Shown in pieces: positions 20,690 through 30,533 of a stretch of DNA of 64,000 bases. The stretch covers positions 62,001 to 126,000 of the forward strand of contig JALHQN010000013.1 of assembly GCA_022841915.1 (NCBI GenBank), written 5' to 3'. Under the pieces are notes generated by a model. It was not told the DNA's origin. It ran no database searches and was given only the letters and a program-made list of their open reading frames with translations. The position numbers and the translations under genes were made by a program. The DNA comes from Burkholderiales bacterium (GTDB lineage: Bacteria > Pseudomonadota > Gammaproteobacteria > Burkholderiales > WYBJ01). Position 1 is the first letter of the stretch. Every line of letters begins with the position of its first letter.

Positions 20690-21520
20690 ATGACCCAACT
20701 TTCGATCGCTTCGGCGGTGCACATGAACGACGGCACTCGCATGCCGATGCTTGGATTCGGCACCTACCAGATCGCCAACGGAGGCAGCTGCTACCGGGCG
20801 GTGCTGCGCGCGCTGGAACTGGGATATCGGCACATCGACACCGCTGCCTTCTACGCGAACGAGGACGACGTCGGACGTGCGGTGCGCGATTCGGGCATTG
20901 CGCGCGCCGACATTTTCGTGACCACCAAACTGTGGAATTCCGACCAAGGCTACGACACCGCGTTGCGCGCCTTCGAGCGCAGCCTCGAGCGCCTGGGCCT
21001 GGACTACGTCGATCTCTACCTCATCCACTGGCCCGAACCCGGAAAGCGTGCAGAGTCGTGGCGGGCATTGCAGGAGATCCGTCGTCGCGGCAACTGCCGC
21101 TCCATAGGGGTGAGCAACTACACCGTCGCTCATCTGGAAGAGCTGCTGCGAGGTTCGGACACCGTGCCGGCCAATAATCAAGTCGAGTTCAGTCCCTTCC
21201 TCTACCAGAAAAAGTTGCTCGACTACTGCGCAGCCGGGGGGATTTCGCTGACGGCGTATTGTCCGCTGACGCACGGGGACAAGCTGCATCATCGCGCTGT
21301 CGTGGCGATCGCACGAAAGCATGGCAAGACAGGCGCGCAAGTGCTGTTGCGCTGGGCGTTGCAGCACAACGTGGTCGTCATCCCGAAATCGGCGCGTCCG
21401 CAGCGCATCGAGGAGAACGCGGCAGTGTTCGACTTCGAGCTCGATCAGGCCGACATGGCGAACCTCGACGCGCTCGACGAGGGCTATCGCACATCCTGGG
21501 ATCCGACGAGGATTCGTTGA
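20690..21520 (+). CDS. aldo/keto reductase
   Basis: MPMLGFGTYQ, GYRHIDTAAFYANEDDVGRA, VDLYLIHWP, IPKSARPQRIEEN. Confidence 0.95.
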   Translation: MTQLSIASAVHMNDGTRMPMLGFGTYQIANGGSCYRAVLRALELGYRHIDTAAFYANEDDVGRAVRDSGIARADIFVTTKLWNSDQGYDTALRAFERSLERLGLDYVDLYLIHWPEPGKRAESWRALQEIRRRGNCRSIGVSNYTVAHLEELLRGSDTVPANNQVEFSPFLYQKKLLDYCAAGGISLTAYCPLTHGDKLHHRAVVAIARKHGKTGAQVLLRWALQHNVVVIPKSARPQRIEENAAVFDFELDQADMANLDALDEGYRTSWDPTRIR

Positions 21521-21624
21521 GCCGTGTGCATTGCAACCGCGGCGCGTCTGGACCCGGTTGAACGGATGGGCTGCGTGCGGCCTCGTATAAGATCGCAGGC
21601 AACAAATAACAGAGCGGGGGGCGC

Positions 21625-22008
21625 ATGAATCTGGAAAAAGTGGTGTTCGGTTTTTTCATCGTGCTGGCGGCCACGCTGAATTTCGGCTTCGTCTACGGCG
21701 ACATCGACAACCCCAGCCACCATGAGGTGTGGGAGCTGTTCGCGGCAATCATCGTCAACTCGATCGCCACGGTGCTCAAGCTCGGCGACCGCACTCAGAT
21801 CGGCGCGGTGCATCTGGCGACGAGCTTGGTCGCTATGCTGCAGCTCGTCGCCGCGGCGCTGTTCTGGTTCTTCGCGGCGCCGGAAGCAGGCAGTGCGGCC
21901 GATGCCGGGTACATCGCCTCGGTGGTTTCGCTCGCGGCGGGTGCGCTGTTCGCCAATGTCGTGTCGGTGATCTTGCTGGTGACGGAAACGGTGATGCTGC
22001 GCCGATGA
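21625..22008 (+). CDS. DUF6394-like small membrane protein
   Basis: MNLEKVVFGFFIVLAATLNFGFVYGDIDNPSHHEVWELFAAIIVN; overlaps the start of the downstream channel gene. Confidence 0.7.
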   Translation: MNLEKVVFGFFIVLAATLNFGFVYGDIDNPSHHEVWELFAAIIVNSIATVLKLGDRTQIGAVHLATSLVAMLQLVAAALFWFFAAPEAGSAADAGYIASVVSLAAGALFANVVSVILLVTETVMLRR

Positions 22009-23786
22009 ACGGCAACAGCATCTTCATCCTTGCACTGCGACGCCTGCGGGCGCCGCTGCTGCTGCTGATTTCCGTCTACGCGATCGGGATCGTCGGGCTG
22101 GTGCTGATCCCGGGGGTGGACGATGCGGGGCGTCCGGTGCGGATGGGTTTCTTCCACGCGTTCTACTTCCTGACGTACACGGCGAGCACCATCGGCTTCG
22201 GCGAGATTCCCTATGCATTCACGGATACTCAGCGTCTTTGGGTCTCCTTCGTCATCGTCTTGTCCGTCGTGGGATGGGCGTACACGCTCACGGGCTTCCT
22301 CGCGCTCGGGCGGGATCGCGGGTTCCGTCTGGCGGTCACGATGACGGTGTTTCGCCGCCAGGTGCGTGCCATCGGCGAGCCCTTTTATGTCGTATGCGGC
22401 TACGGCGAGACGGGAAGCCTGGTGTGCAAAGGGCTGGAGGAGCTGTGCATCCGCTTCGTGGTGCTCGACATCGAGCCCGCGCGGATCGACGAGCTGGAAC
22501 TGCAGTCGTTTCGCAGCGACGTGCCGGCGATGGTGTGCGATGCGCGGTTGCCCGAGAACCTGATCCGGGCCGGGGTCACCCGGAAGAACTGCCTGGGCAC
22601 CCTCGCGCTGACCAACGACGACGAGGTCAACCTCGCCGTGGCCATCACGATGAAGCTGCTCAACCGCCGGGTGCCGGTGCTTTGTCGCGCGACGCGCGAG
22701 ACGACCGTGGCCAACATGGAATCGTTCGCAACCGACCACATCATCAATCCGTTTCGCGCCTTCGGCGACCATTTGTGGGATTCGTTGCACGCACCTGTCA
22801 TGCATCGGCTGATGCTTCGGCTCACCGGACTGCCGGGCACGCAGGTGCTCCAACCCACGCAACCGCCGCGCGGGCACTGGGTGGTCTGCGGTTACGGACG
22901 GTTCGGGCGGGAGGTCGTCGGCTCTTTTCTGCGCGAAGGATTGAGCGTGACCATCGTCGATCCCGAACCGCCTGTGGACGCGCGCCACCGCTTCGTTCGC
23001 GGCCTCGGCACAGAGGCGCCTACGCTGATCGAAGCTGGCCTGCAGGGGGCGGTCGGCATCGTGGCCGGCACCGACGACGACATCAACAATCTCTCGATCG
23101 CCATGACGGCTCGCGCGGAGAATCCGCGGCTCTACACCGTGGTGCGGCAGAACCTGCAAGCCAACCGGGTTCTCTTCAACCGGTTCCGTGCCGACATGAC
23201 CATGGTATCGGCGGAGATCATCGCCAACGAGGCGCTCGCGCGCATCGGAGCGCCGCTGCTGGGGCGCTTCCTGCGTTTTGCCGAGGCCCAAAGCGAGATA
23301 TGGGCCGAAGTGCTCGACTCGCGCCTGGAAGAGAAGCTGGGCGACGAGGTGCCCGCCTTGTGGGAGATCTCGATCGATGCGGCGGACGCACCTGCATGGA
23401 TTCCGGCGCGGGGCGCCCGACCCGATCCCGGCGCGCTGACCCTGCTCTTGCGCGATCCGAGCGAGCGCGAGCGGCTGCTCGAGTGTGTCGCGCTGCTGCT
23501 CGTTCGGGGCAGCCAGGAGGTCGCCCTGCCCGATGCCGAGTTCGCCCTCTTGCCCGGGGACACGATCCTGTTCGCCGGTCGACCGAGCGCGCGCGCCGCG
23601 CAAACGCTCGTCGCCCGAAATGCGAATGTACGCAACTACGTGGCGACCGGCACCCAGGCGCCCGGAGGCTATATCTGGCAATGGTTGCATCGCCATCACG
23701 CGGCGACGGGAGCGCAGGCGGGGGGCGATGCAACCAGCGGCGCCCTTACCACGAGGGCCGATTTGCCGCAGAATCACCCCCGATGA
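22005..23786 (+). CDS. potassium channel family protein with two TrkA-N/TrkA-C modules
   Basis: Pore-like TYTASTIGFGEIPY; two Rossmann repeats (YVVCGYGETGSLVCKGL, WVVCGYGRFGREVVGSFL); ATG 22005 overlaps upstream TGA. Confidence 0.88.
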   Translation: MNGNSIFILALRRLRAPLLLLISVYAIGIVGLVLIPGVDDAGRPVRMGFFHAFYFLTYTASTIGFGEIPYAFTDTQRLWVSFVIVLSVVGWAYTLTGFLALGRDRGFRLAVTMTVFRRQVRAIGEPFYVVCGYGETGSLVCKGLEELCIRFVVLDIEPARIDELELQSFRSDVPAMVCDARLPENLIRAGVTRKNCLGTLALTNDDEVNLAVAITMKLLNRRVPVLCRATRETTVANMESFATDHIINPFRAFGDHLWDSLHAPVMHRLMLRLTGLPGTQVLQPTQPPRGHWVVCGYGRFGREVVGSFLREGLSVTIVDPEPPVDARHRFVRGLGTEAPTLIEAGLQGAVGIVAGTDDDINNLSIAMTARAENPRLYTVVRQNLQANRVLFNRFRADMTMVSAEIIANEALARIGAPLLGRFLRFAEAQSEIWAEVLDSRLEEKLGDEVPALWEISIDAADAPAWIPARGARPDPGALTLLLRDPSERERLLECVALLLVRGSQEVALPDAEFALLPGDTILFAGRPSARAAQTLVARNANVRNYVATGTQAPGGYIWQWLHRHHAATGAQAGGDATSGALTTRADLPQNHPR

Positions 23787-23861
23787 GTATTTCGGCGATT
23801 GCGTCGTGACGGCGCAATCGCGCCAATCAGCCGAGCGATCGAAAGCGACAAGGAGAGAGGG

Positions 23862-24398
23862 ATGGGAAAGCTGACATTGGTGGTGCCCGAGGCGCCCGTG
23901 CAGGCGGCAGCGGCCGCGGCGATGCAACGCGCCATTGCGGGCAAGGGCTTGCGGCTGGGCACGTTGGACAACAGCAAGAGCAATGCGGATCATCTGCTGA
24001 CGATGTTGGTGGCTGGCATACAGTCGCAAATGAAGGTGGAGTCGGTGGTGTCGCTGCGCAAGCCGACGCCGAGTCTGCCTGCCGCGCCCGAAGTGCTCGA
24101 TCAGTTGGCGGCGCAGGCGGACGTGGTCGTCAGCGCGATGGCCGATTGAGGCTCGTGCACGTCGTGGAGTGTCCACGACATGGCCGAGTTGCGTAAGCGC
24201 GGATTGATCACCGCCGTCGTCTGTTCCGATCCGTTTCTCAAGCTCGGGCAAGCCCAGGCGCGCACGTTCGGCGTGCCGGATCTGCCGCTGCTGCTCATTC
24301 CGCATCCGCTGGGCGGTATCGATCTGCAGCAGGTGAAGATCCGCGTCGATGCCGCACTGCCGGCGCTGCTCGAACTCGTCAAGGAGCATGCTCAATGA
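23862..24398 (+). CDS. UGSC-family selenoprotein; in-frame TGA at 24147-24149 read as Sec (residue 96)
   Basis: Two ORF-track fragments (23799-24149 and 24180-24398) are in the same frame; reading through gives ...VVVSAMAD-U-GSCTSWSVHDMAELRKRGL...; perfect hairpin just downstream of the TGA. Confidence 0.88.
24161..24179 (+). promoter_or_regulatory. putative bacterial SECIS hairpin of UGSC gene
   Basis: gtcgtgg-agtgt-ccacgac, perfect 7-bp stem, loop begins 18 nt after the TGA. Confidence 0.7.
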
Positions 24399-25516
24399 GC
24401 GATCTCACGGATCTGTTGCAAGCGCCGGGGGCGGCGGTCGAAGCGGATGACGACTTCGACGCGGTGAATGCCTTGTTCCGGGACAAGGGCTGGAGTGACG
24501 GGCTGCCGATCGTGCCGCCCACGATCGAGCGGGTGGAGCAGATGCTCGCCTACTGCGATCGGCCCTGGAACGAACCCGTGGGCAAGATGGCGCCGCGTTA
24601 TGGCGAAGCCACGCCGGTACGCCTGGCCGCGAATGCGGTGATGGCGGGCTGCCGTCCGGAGTACTTTCCCCTAATTCTGCTCACCATCGAAGCGCTGTGC
24701 GACGAGCAGTTCAATCTCTACGGCATTCAGGCCACGACGCACCAGTGCGCGCCGCTCATGATCGTCAACGGGCCGATCGTCAAGGAGTTGGGCATCAACG
24801 GCGGGCACAACGCGTTCGGCCCCGGCGTCCAGGCCAATGCCACCCTGGGCCGGGCGATTCGGCTGGCGCTCGTCAACATCGGCGGCGCGATTCCGGGGTT
24901 GGGCGACATGTCCACCTTCGGCGCTCCTCAGAAGTACACCTACTGCGTCGCAGAGAACGAAGAGGCCAGTCCATGGGAGCCGCTGCACGTCGAACGTGGC
25001 TTTCCCCGCGAAGCGAGCACGGTGACGGTGGTAGGCGCCGAGGGGCCGCACAACGTGAACGATCACGAGAGCCACACGGCCGAAGGCATCTGCACCACGA
25101 TCGCCGGCACCCTCTCCACCACGGGCAACAACGATCTTTACTACGACGCCGAGCCTTTGATCGTGTTCGGGCCGGAACACGCCCGCACGGTCGCTGAGCA
25201 GGGCTGGTCGAAAGCCGATGCGCGGCGATTCATCTACGAGCAGGCGCAGATTCCGATGGGGCGCTTTTCGAAGGAGAACATCGAGCGCCGGTTCCGGGTG
25301 GCACCCTTGTTCGAGGGGCGTTATGCGCAGGCCGGCTACGAAGCGCTCGTGCCCATGGTGCGGCGGCCGGAAGCGATCATGATCGCCGTGATCGGCGGCG
25401 CGGGCAAGCATTCCGCCGTCATTCCCACGTTTGGGGCAACCCACGCCGTCACGCGCGCACTCAAGACGCGGGACGGCACGCTGGCGCGGTCTGTGGAAGC
25501 GTTTCGCCGACGCTAG
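24395..25516 (+). CDS. conserved protein of unknown function, UGSC-gene partner; paralog of 39949-41007
   Basis: Start overlaps UGSC stop (ATGA); DGLPIVPPT, NAVMAGCRPEY, ANATLGRAIRL, YCVAENEEASPWEPLHVERGF shared with the paralog. Confidence 0.8.
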   Translation: MSDLTDLLQAPGAAVEADDDFDAVNALFRDKGWSDGLPIVPPTIERVEQMLAYCDRPWNEPVGKMAPRYGEATPVRLAANAVMAGCRPEYFPLILLTIEALCDEQFNLYGIQATTHQCAPLMIVNGPIVKELGINGGHNAFGPGVQANATLGRAIRLALVNIGGAIPGLGDMSTFGAPQKYTYCVAENEEASPWEPLHVERGFPREASTVTVVGAEGPHNVNDHESHTAEGICTTIAGTLSTTGNNDLYYDAEPLIVFGPEHARTVAEQGWSKADARRFIYEQAQIPMGRFSKENIERRFRVAPLFEGRYAQAGYEALVPMVRRPEAIMIAVIGGAGKHSAVIPTFGATHAVTRALKTRDGTLARSVEAFRRR

Positions 25517-25715
25517 CAGACGTCGGTCGATACTCGATGCCGGTTTGCCGTTCGCTCGTGCCAGCGGCAAACCGGTTCAACTCGGCCACACGATCGGGGT
25601 GACCTGCAGCCGGGTTGGAAATCGGCGCCGTGGCCGAGTGGCCGCGCCGCCTACTTGCCAAGGTGGCCCGCGCGCCGAGGTTGCTGGGGAGGAGGCGTCC
25701 GTCCGAGTCGGGCGC

Positions 25716-26531
25716 TCAACCGCGCGTAGCTTTCCATTCGGTGGTCTTGCCGCCGGTTTTCACCGTACCTTCGATGGTGTTGCCGCTCACACGACCGCTG
25801 AACTCGGTCCCCCCTGCCGTGAACGTGATCTGGTCGCCGCGCAATCTGCCGTTCAGCGCCATGGCGCCGTTGCTCACTTTCACCGTGCCGGTGATCTTCT
25901 GGAACGACTGCTGGAGCGTCACGTCACCCTGGGAGGATTTCCAGGTGCCTTCGACTTTCGCCGGCACGATCCACAACAGCGCGGTGCGGTAGTAGCCCGA
26001 GCCCTCCGACACGGTGCTCGTCTCGTCGGCCTCCCATTCGCCCATGGTGAAGGTGTTCGACACCACGCGCGTGCCCGGCTTCATGTCCAGAATCTTCGGA
26101 CGCAGACGCAAGTTGATGTCGGGCAACAGGAACATCGTGATGACGGTCGCCTGGCTGAAATCGGTTTCGAACAGATCGGCTTTCTTGAACTCGGCGCGTG
26201 CGGCCATGCCTTCCTTCTCGGCGTTGCGCTTCGAGAGTTCGACCATGTCGGGGTTGTATTCGATGCCGGTCGCGCGTATGCCGCGCTTGGCAGCCGTGAT
26301 GACGGTGCGGCCGTCGCCCGAGCCCAAGTCCATCAGGTAATCCTTGGGCGTCACCTTGGCCATGTCGAGCATGCGATCGACCAGCGCCTGGGGCGTGGGT
26401 ACCCAGACGACATCCTTGCCTTCCTGGCCGACCTGCGGCTCGTATTTCGGCTGGGCCTGGGCGAGAGCGCCGGATGCGGCAGCGAACAGGGCGGCAAACG
26501 CGAAGCTGCAGAGGGTAGCGGTACGGGTCAT
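25716..26531 (-). CDS. exported protein with class I SAM-dependent methyltransferase domain
   Basis: Signal peptide MTRTATLCSFAFAALFAAASGALAQAQ; DYLMDLGSGDGRTVITAAKRGIRATGIEYNPDMV motif I; beta-rich C-terminus. Confidence 0.85.
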   Translation of the reverse strand: MTRTATLCSFAFAALFAAASGALAQAQPKYEPQVGQEGKDVVWVPTPQALVDRMLDMAKVTPKDYLMDLGSGDGRTVITAAKRGIRATGIEYNPDMVELSKRNAEKEGMAARAEFKKADLFETDFSQATVITMFLLPDINLRLRPKILDMKPGTRVVSNTFTMGEWEADETSTVSEGSGYYRTALLWIVPAKVEGTWKSSQGDVTLQQSFQKITGTVKVSNGAMALNGRLRGDQITFTAGGTEFSGRVSGNTIEGTVKTGGKTTEWKATRG

Positions 26532-26634
26532 CGGTCCGATCCTAAAGTGTGAAGTTGTGAACGCAGGCCCTCGCGGACTGCGCGTACGTGTGCTCATCAT
26601 AACCGAGGCTGGGGCATGCGAGCGCGGGTCAAGG

Positions 26635-27615
26635 TCAACCGCCGCGCTTCTCCCGAGCCTTGGCGATCTTGGCCGCGCGTGCCCAGCGTGCCATGTCCGA
26701 TTTCATCAAGGCGTAGAGCTCCGCGGGTGTGCTGGTGCCTGGTTCACTCCCTGCCGCGATCAGCATGTCGCGCAGGTCGGGACTCGCTATCGCCTGCCGA
26801 ATCGCCGAGTTGAGTTTCTCGACCACCGGCGCGGGCAGGTTGGCGGGGCCGACGATACAGTACCAGCCGATCAGATTGAGTTCCTTGTAGCCGGCTTCGA
26901 TCAGCGTACCCACGTCTGGCAGTTGCGGCACGCGCTTGGCGCCGGTCGTGGCTATGGCGCGCACCCGGCCGTTCTTGATGAACGGCATCATGGTGTTCGG
27001 CTGGCTGATCTGGAGTTCGATCTCGCCGCCCAGAAGCGCGGTTAGCGCGGGCGCACCTCCTTTGTAAGGCACATGGACGATGTCGATGCCCGCGGCATCG
27101 GCGAGCAGTTCGCCCGTCAGGTGATTCGAGGTCCCGGGGCCGGCGCTGCCGTAGCTCAGTCGTCCCGGCTGACGCTTCGCCATGGCGACCAATTCCTTGA
27201 GGTTCCTCACCGGCAGCGAGGGGTGGGCGACGATGATCAGCGGCTGCTGGACTACCAGGGAAATGGGGGTGAAGTCGCGCAAGGTGTCGTAGCCTACCTT
27301 GTCGAAGTAAGCCGGATTGATGGCGAGCGGACTGGTGGAGCCAAAGAAGATCGTGTAGCCGTCCGGCGCGCTCCTGGCGGTGGCTTCGGCGGCAATGCTG
27401 CCGCCGGCGCCTGGCCGGTTCTCCACCACCACCGGTTGGCCAAGCAGATCGTGCATCTTGCGGGCCGTCGGGCGCGCCATGAGATCGATGGCTCCGCCGG
27501 CGGCGAACGGCACCAGCATGCGGATCGGCCGGTTCGGATAAGGGTCGGCGGCCTGCGCGGATGCAGTCAGCAGCAGGGCGGCGGCGCCCAGGGCGACACG
27601 TATCTGGTTGGACAT
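26635..27615 (-). CDS. Bug/TctC-family substrate-binding protein
   Basis: YPNRPIRMLVPFAAGGAIDLMARPTA, VVENRPGAGGSIAAE. Confidence 0.93.
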   Translation of the reverse strand: MSNQIRVALGAAALLLTASAQAADPYPNRPIRMLVPFAAGGAIDLMARPTARKMHDLLGQPVVVENRPGAGGSIAAEATARSAPDGYTIFFGSTSPLAINPAYFDKVGYDTLRDFTPISLVVQQPLIIVAHPSLPVRNLKELVAMAKRQPGRLSYGSAGPGTSNHLTGELLADAAGIDIVHVPYKGGAPALTALLGGEIELQISQPNTMMPFIKNGRVRAIATTGAKRVPQLPDVGTLIEAGYKELNLIGWYCIVGPANLPAPVVEKLNSAIRQAIASPDLRDMLIAAGSEPGTSTPAELYALMKSDMARWARAAKIAKAREKRGG

Positions 27616-27767
27616 AAAGTTCTCCTTGCGTGAGTCCCACATCGATTCGGTTTCTTCTATACTGCCCAGGGAACGCGTGCTTTTCAACGCATGCACCATC
27701 CACGAGCGCACGTGCATCGGAACGTGGCGACCTGTGGTCTTCTCATCTCGGATAGCGAGCCTCGATC

Positions 27768-29384
27768 ATGTACGAAAAAGAAAGCTTCAGGGAGTACTTG
27801 GACCGGCTGCGCGACAAGAACCAGCTCGCGGACATCCGAGAGCCGGTCGATAGTCGCCATATTGCGACGCTGGTCGATCAGAGCGACAAGGCGCTCATGT
27901 TCCACCAAGTGCTGGGCTACGACATGCCCGTGGTGTCCGGACTGATCCGGTCGAGCGAGCGCATGGCGATCGGCATGGGCGTCGAGCGCTACGCCGACAT
28001 CGAGCACCGTTTGACGAACGCGCTCGCAAAGCCGATTCAGCCCAAGTATGTGGAAACCAGTCGCGCCCGCGAAGTGACGCGAGTGGGCGACGACGTCGAT
28101 CTCTTCGATCTGCCGGTGCCGATGTCTTCGGTGCTCGACGGCGGTCCGATGATCACCGCGGGTATCACGATTGCGCGCGATGGCCAGGGCGGCCTCAATG
28201 CGGGCATTTACCGCTACATCTTGAAAGAGCGCAACCTCACGGGCATCGATATCGTCACGCCCAACAACATGCGCGCGCTCGCCTGGAAGGCGTACGAGGA
28301 GCAGCGTCCGCTGCCGATTTCGATCTCCATCGGCACGCACCCCTTCGAGTTCATGGCCTCGGGCTATCGGGCGCCCGCGGGCGTGGACGAGATCTGCATC
28401 GCGGGCGGGCTGCGCGGGGCGCCGACCGAACTGGCCATGTGCGAGACCATCGACGTGCCCCATATCGCCGACGCCGAGATCGTGATCGAAGCCGAGATCC
28501 TGCCGACGGGCTGGACCTGGCCCGAGGGCCGCTTCGGCGAGTTCACCTGGCTCATGGGTGCGCTGCACTGGAATCCGCTGGTGCGCGTGAAGGCGATCTC
28601 GCATCGGAAGAATCCGATCTACTACAACCTTCACATGCCGTGGGAAGTCGCGTGGCTGATGATACCCACGCGCTGGTCGCAGTTGCGTACCGCGCTCAAG
28701 GCGGCCGGCATTCAGGTGAAGGACATCAACGTCACGCTGGGCGGCATCGGCGCCTGGCACGTCATCATCTCGATCAAGAAGTCGGCCGGCGAAGGCAAGA
28801 ACGCGCTGCTGGCCGCCCTCTCGGTGAGCGACATCAAGCATGCCGTCGTGGTCGACGATGACATCGATGTCTACAACCCGATCGACGTCGAGTGGGCCAT
28901 TGCGACTCGGGTGCAGGGCGACCGCGATGTCTTCGTCATTTCCGGTGCCCGCACCAAGCCGCTCGATCCCAGCCTGCCGGTGATGCCCGCGGGTGTCGTG
29001 CCCACCGGCGCCAAGGTCGGCATCGATGCCACCATCCCGGAGAATATCCCGCGCGAGCGCTACGAGCGGATCAGCTATGCGTATGCCGACAAAGTGAAGC
29101 TCGCGAACTACAAGCTCCAGGAGGCGGCGGTGCAGGCCGGCGGGCGCAGGCCCCAGCCCGATCAGGTGGCTGCCCTGGCAGAGCGCATCCTCAAGATGAT
29201 CGGCGAGAAGCCTCTCTACTACGCGCAGGTGATCGACGCTTTCCCGGATGAGCCGCTGCAGGCGATCACGCGTGCGTTCGGCAAGCTGCACGCCGACGAA
29301 AAGCTCTGGCAGGACAAGGAAGGCCGCATGTGCGTGCGCGGTTCGAAGTTTGCCGCCATCCCGCCGGGTCAGGGCGGGCGCTGA
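27768..29384 (+). CDS. UbiD-family decarboxylase
   Basis: FREYLDRLRDKNQLADIREPVDSRHIATLVDQ; GIYRYILKERNLTGIDI; PEGRFGEFTWL. Confidence 0.92.
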   Translation: MYEKESFREYLDRLRDKNQLADIREPVDSRHIATLVDQSDKALMFHQVLGYDMPVVSGLIRSSERMAIGMGVERYADIEHRLTNALAKPIQPKYVETSRAREVTRVGDDVDLFDLPVPMSSVLDGGPMITAGITIARDGQGGLNAGIYRYILKERNLTGIDIVTPNNMRALAWKAYEEQRPLPISISIGTHPFEFMASGYRAPAGVDEICIAGGLRGAPTELAMCETIDVPHIADAEIVIEAEILPTGWTWPEGRFGEFTWLMGALHWNPLVRVKAISHRKNPIYYNLHMPWEVAWLMIPTRWSQLRTALKAAGIQVKDINVTLGGIGAWHVIISIKKSAGEGKNALLAALSVSDIKHAVVVDDDIDVYNPIDVEWAIATRVQGDRDVFVISGARTKPLDPSLPVMPAGVVPTGAKVGIDATIPENIPRERYERISYAYADKVKLANYKLQEAAVQAGGRRPQPDQVAALAERILKMIGEKPLYYAQVIDAFPDEPLQAITRAFGKLHADEKLWQDKEGRMCVRGSKFAAIPPGQGGR

Positions 29385-29392
29385 TTGTGCGC

Positions 29393-29422
29393 AAGGCAAG
29401 GGGGGAGGACCGCCCTTGCCTT
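29393..29422. terminator. intergenic hairpin terminator between convergent genes
   Basis: aaggcaaggg/cccttgcctt perfect 10-bp inverted repeat followed by ttctgtc. Confidence 0.65.
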
Positions 29423-29435
29423 TCTGTCGGGGTGG

Positions 29436-30461
29436 TCAACCGAAGCGTCTGCGCATCTCGCGGGCGCCCTCGACCATCGCGCGCATCTTGCCGAAGGCGA
29501 TTTCACGCGGCAGGTACTTCATGCCGCAGTCGGGTGCGACGATGATGTCCTCGGCGGCGACGTAGGGCAGTGCGGCCTCGATGCGTTGAACCACCGTCTC
29601 GGGCGACTCGATCGTCATGGCGCTCAGATCGATCACCCCGAGCAGGATCTTCTTGCCAGTCAGGCCCCTCAAGGTCGAGCAGTCCAGCCGCGGCTGCGCC
29701 GTCTCGAGCGAGACCTGGCGGCACGTGCAGTCGCGCAGGTCGTCCAGGAATGCGTACCGGTTCGGCTTGTTCGAGCCGACCATCGCGGCGTACCCGAAGC
29801 ACATGTGGACCACGGTGGTGCCCTCGATGCCCGCCAGCGCACGATTGAGCGCTTTGACCGCATAGCGGCGGGCCTTGTCCGGCTGGGCTTGCATGTACGG
29901 TTCGTCGATCTGCACGATGTCGGCGCCCGCGGCGAATAGATCGCGGATCTCCTCGTTCACCGCCTCGGCATAGGCCATGGCGACCTGCTCCTCGTCGCCG
30001 TAGTAGTCGTCTTGCGCCAGTTGGGTCATCGTGAAGGGGCCAGGCAGGGTGATCTTCGCCAACCGTCGGGTGTGCGCCCGCAGGAACGCCATGTCTTCGA
30101 CTTCGACCGGGCGGCGTCGGGTGATGGGGCCCACGATCCTGGGCACGGACACCGGCCGACCGCCGCGGCTCAGGGTCGTGCCCGCCTGCTCGATGTCGAT
30201 GCCGTCGAGCGCGGTGGCGAAGCGGTTGAAGTAGCTCTCGCGCCGGATCTCTCCGTCGGTGATGATGTCGAGGCCCGCTTCTTCCTGCGCGCGGATGGCC
30301 AGCAAGGTGGCGTCACGCTGCGCTTCGGCGAGATAGGCCTCGGGGATGCGCCAGAGATGCTTCGCGCGCACCCGCGGCACCGTATGACCGGCAAGCTGCG
30401 CTCGGTCGATCAGCCAATCCGGCTGAGGGTAGCTGCCTACCAGTGATACCGGAAAAAGCAT
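29436..30461 (-). CDS. MetE C-terminal-like (cobalamin-independent methionine synthase II family) protein
   Basis: LVGSYPQPDWLIDRAQL; DIITDGEIRRESYFNRF; IVQIDEPYMQ; HMCFGYAA; IIVAPDCGMKYLPREIAFGKM. Confidence 0.9.
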   Translation of the reverse strand: MLFPVSLVGSYPQPDWLIDRAQLAGHTVPRVRAKHLWRIPEAYLAEAQRDATLLAIRAQEEAGLDIITDGEIRRESYFNRFATALDGIDIEQAGTTLSRGGRPVSVPRIVGPITRRRPVEVEDMAFLRAHTRRLAKITLPGPFTMTQLAQDDYYGDEEQVAMAYAEAVNEEIRDLFAAGADIVQIDEPYMQAQPDKARRYAVKALNRALAGIEGTTVVHMCFGYAAMVGSNKPNRYAFLDDLRDCTCRQVSLETAQPRLDCSTLRGLTGKKILLGVIDLSAMTIESPETVVQRIEAALPYVAAEDIIVAPDCGMKYLPREIAFGKMRAMVEGAREMRRRFG

Positions 30462-30533
30462 GGCGTGTTCCTGTGCGGACGATGAGACGTCCGGCATCGC
30501 GCAGCCGTCTCGATCGCTGCGCAGTGAGATCGG

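Noticed and set aside
23799-24149. Treating the UGSC gene as a pseudogene or two genes
   Set aside because: Frame is continuous, the TGA falls at the U of the UGSC motif and a perfect hairpin follows it.
21795-24395. 866-aa minus-strand ORF across the potassium channel and UGSC gene
   Set aside because: Shadow ORF; the plus-strand channel and UGSC frames have clear family motifs.
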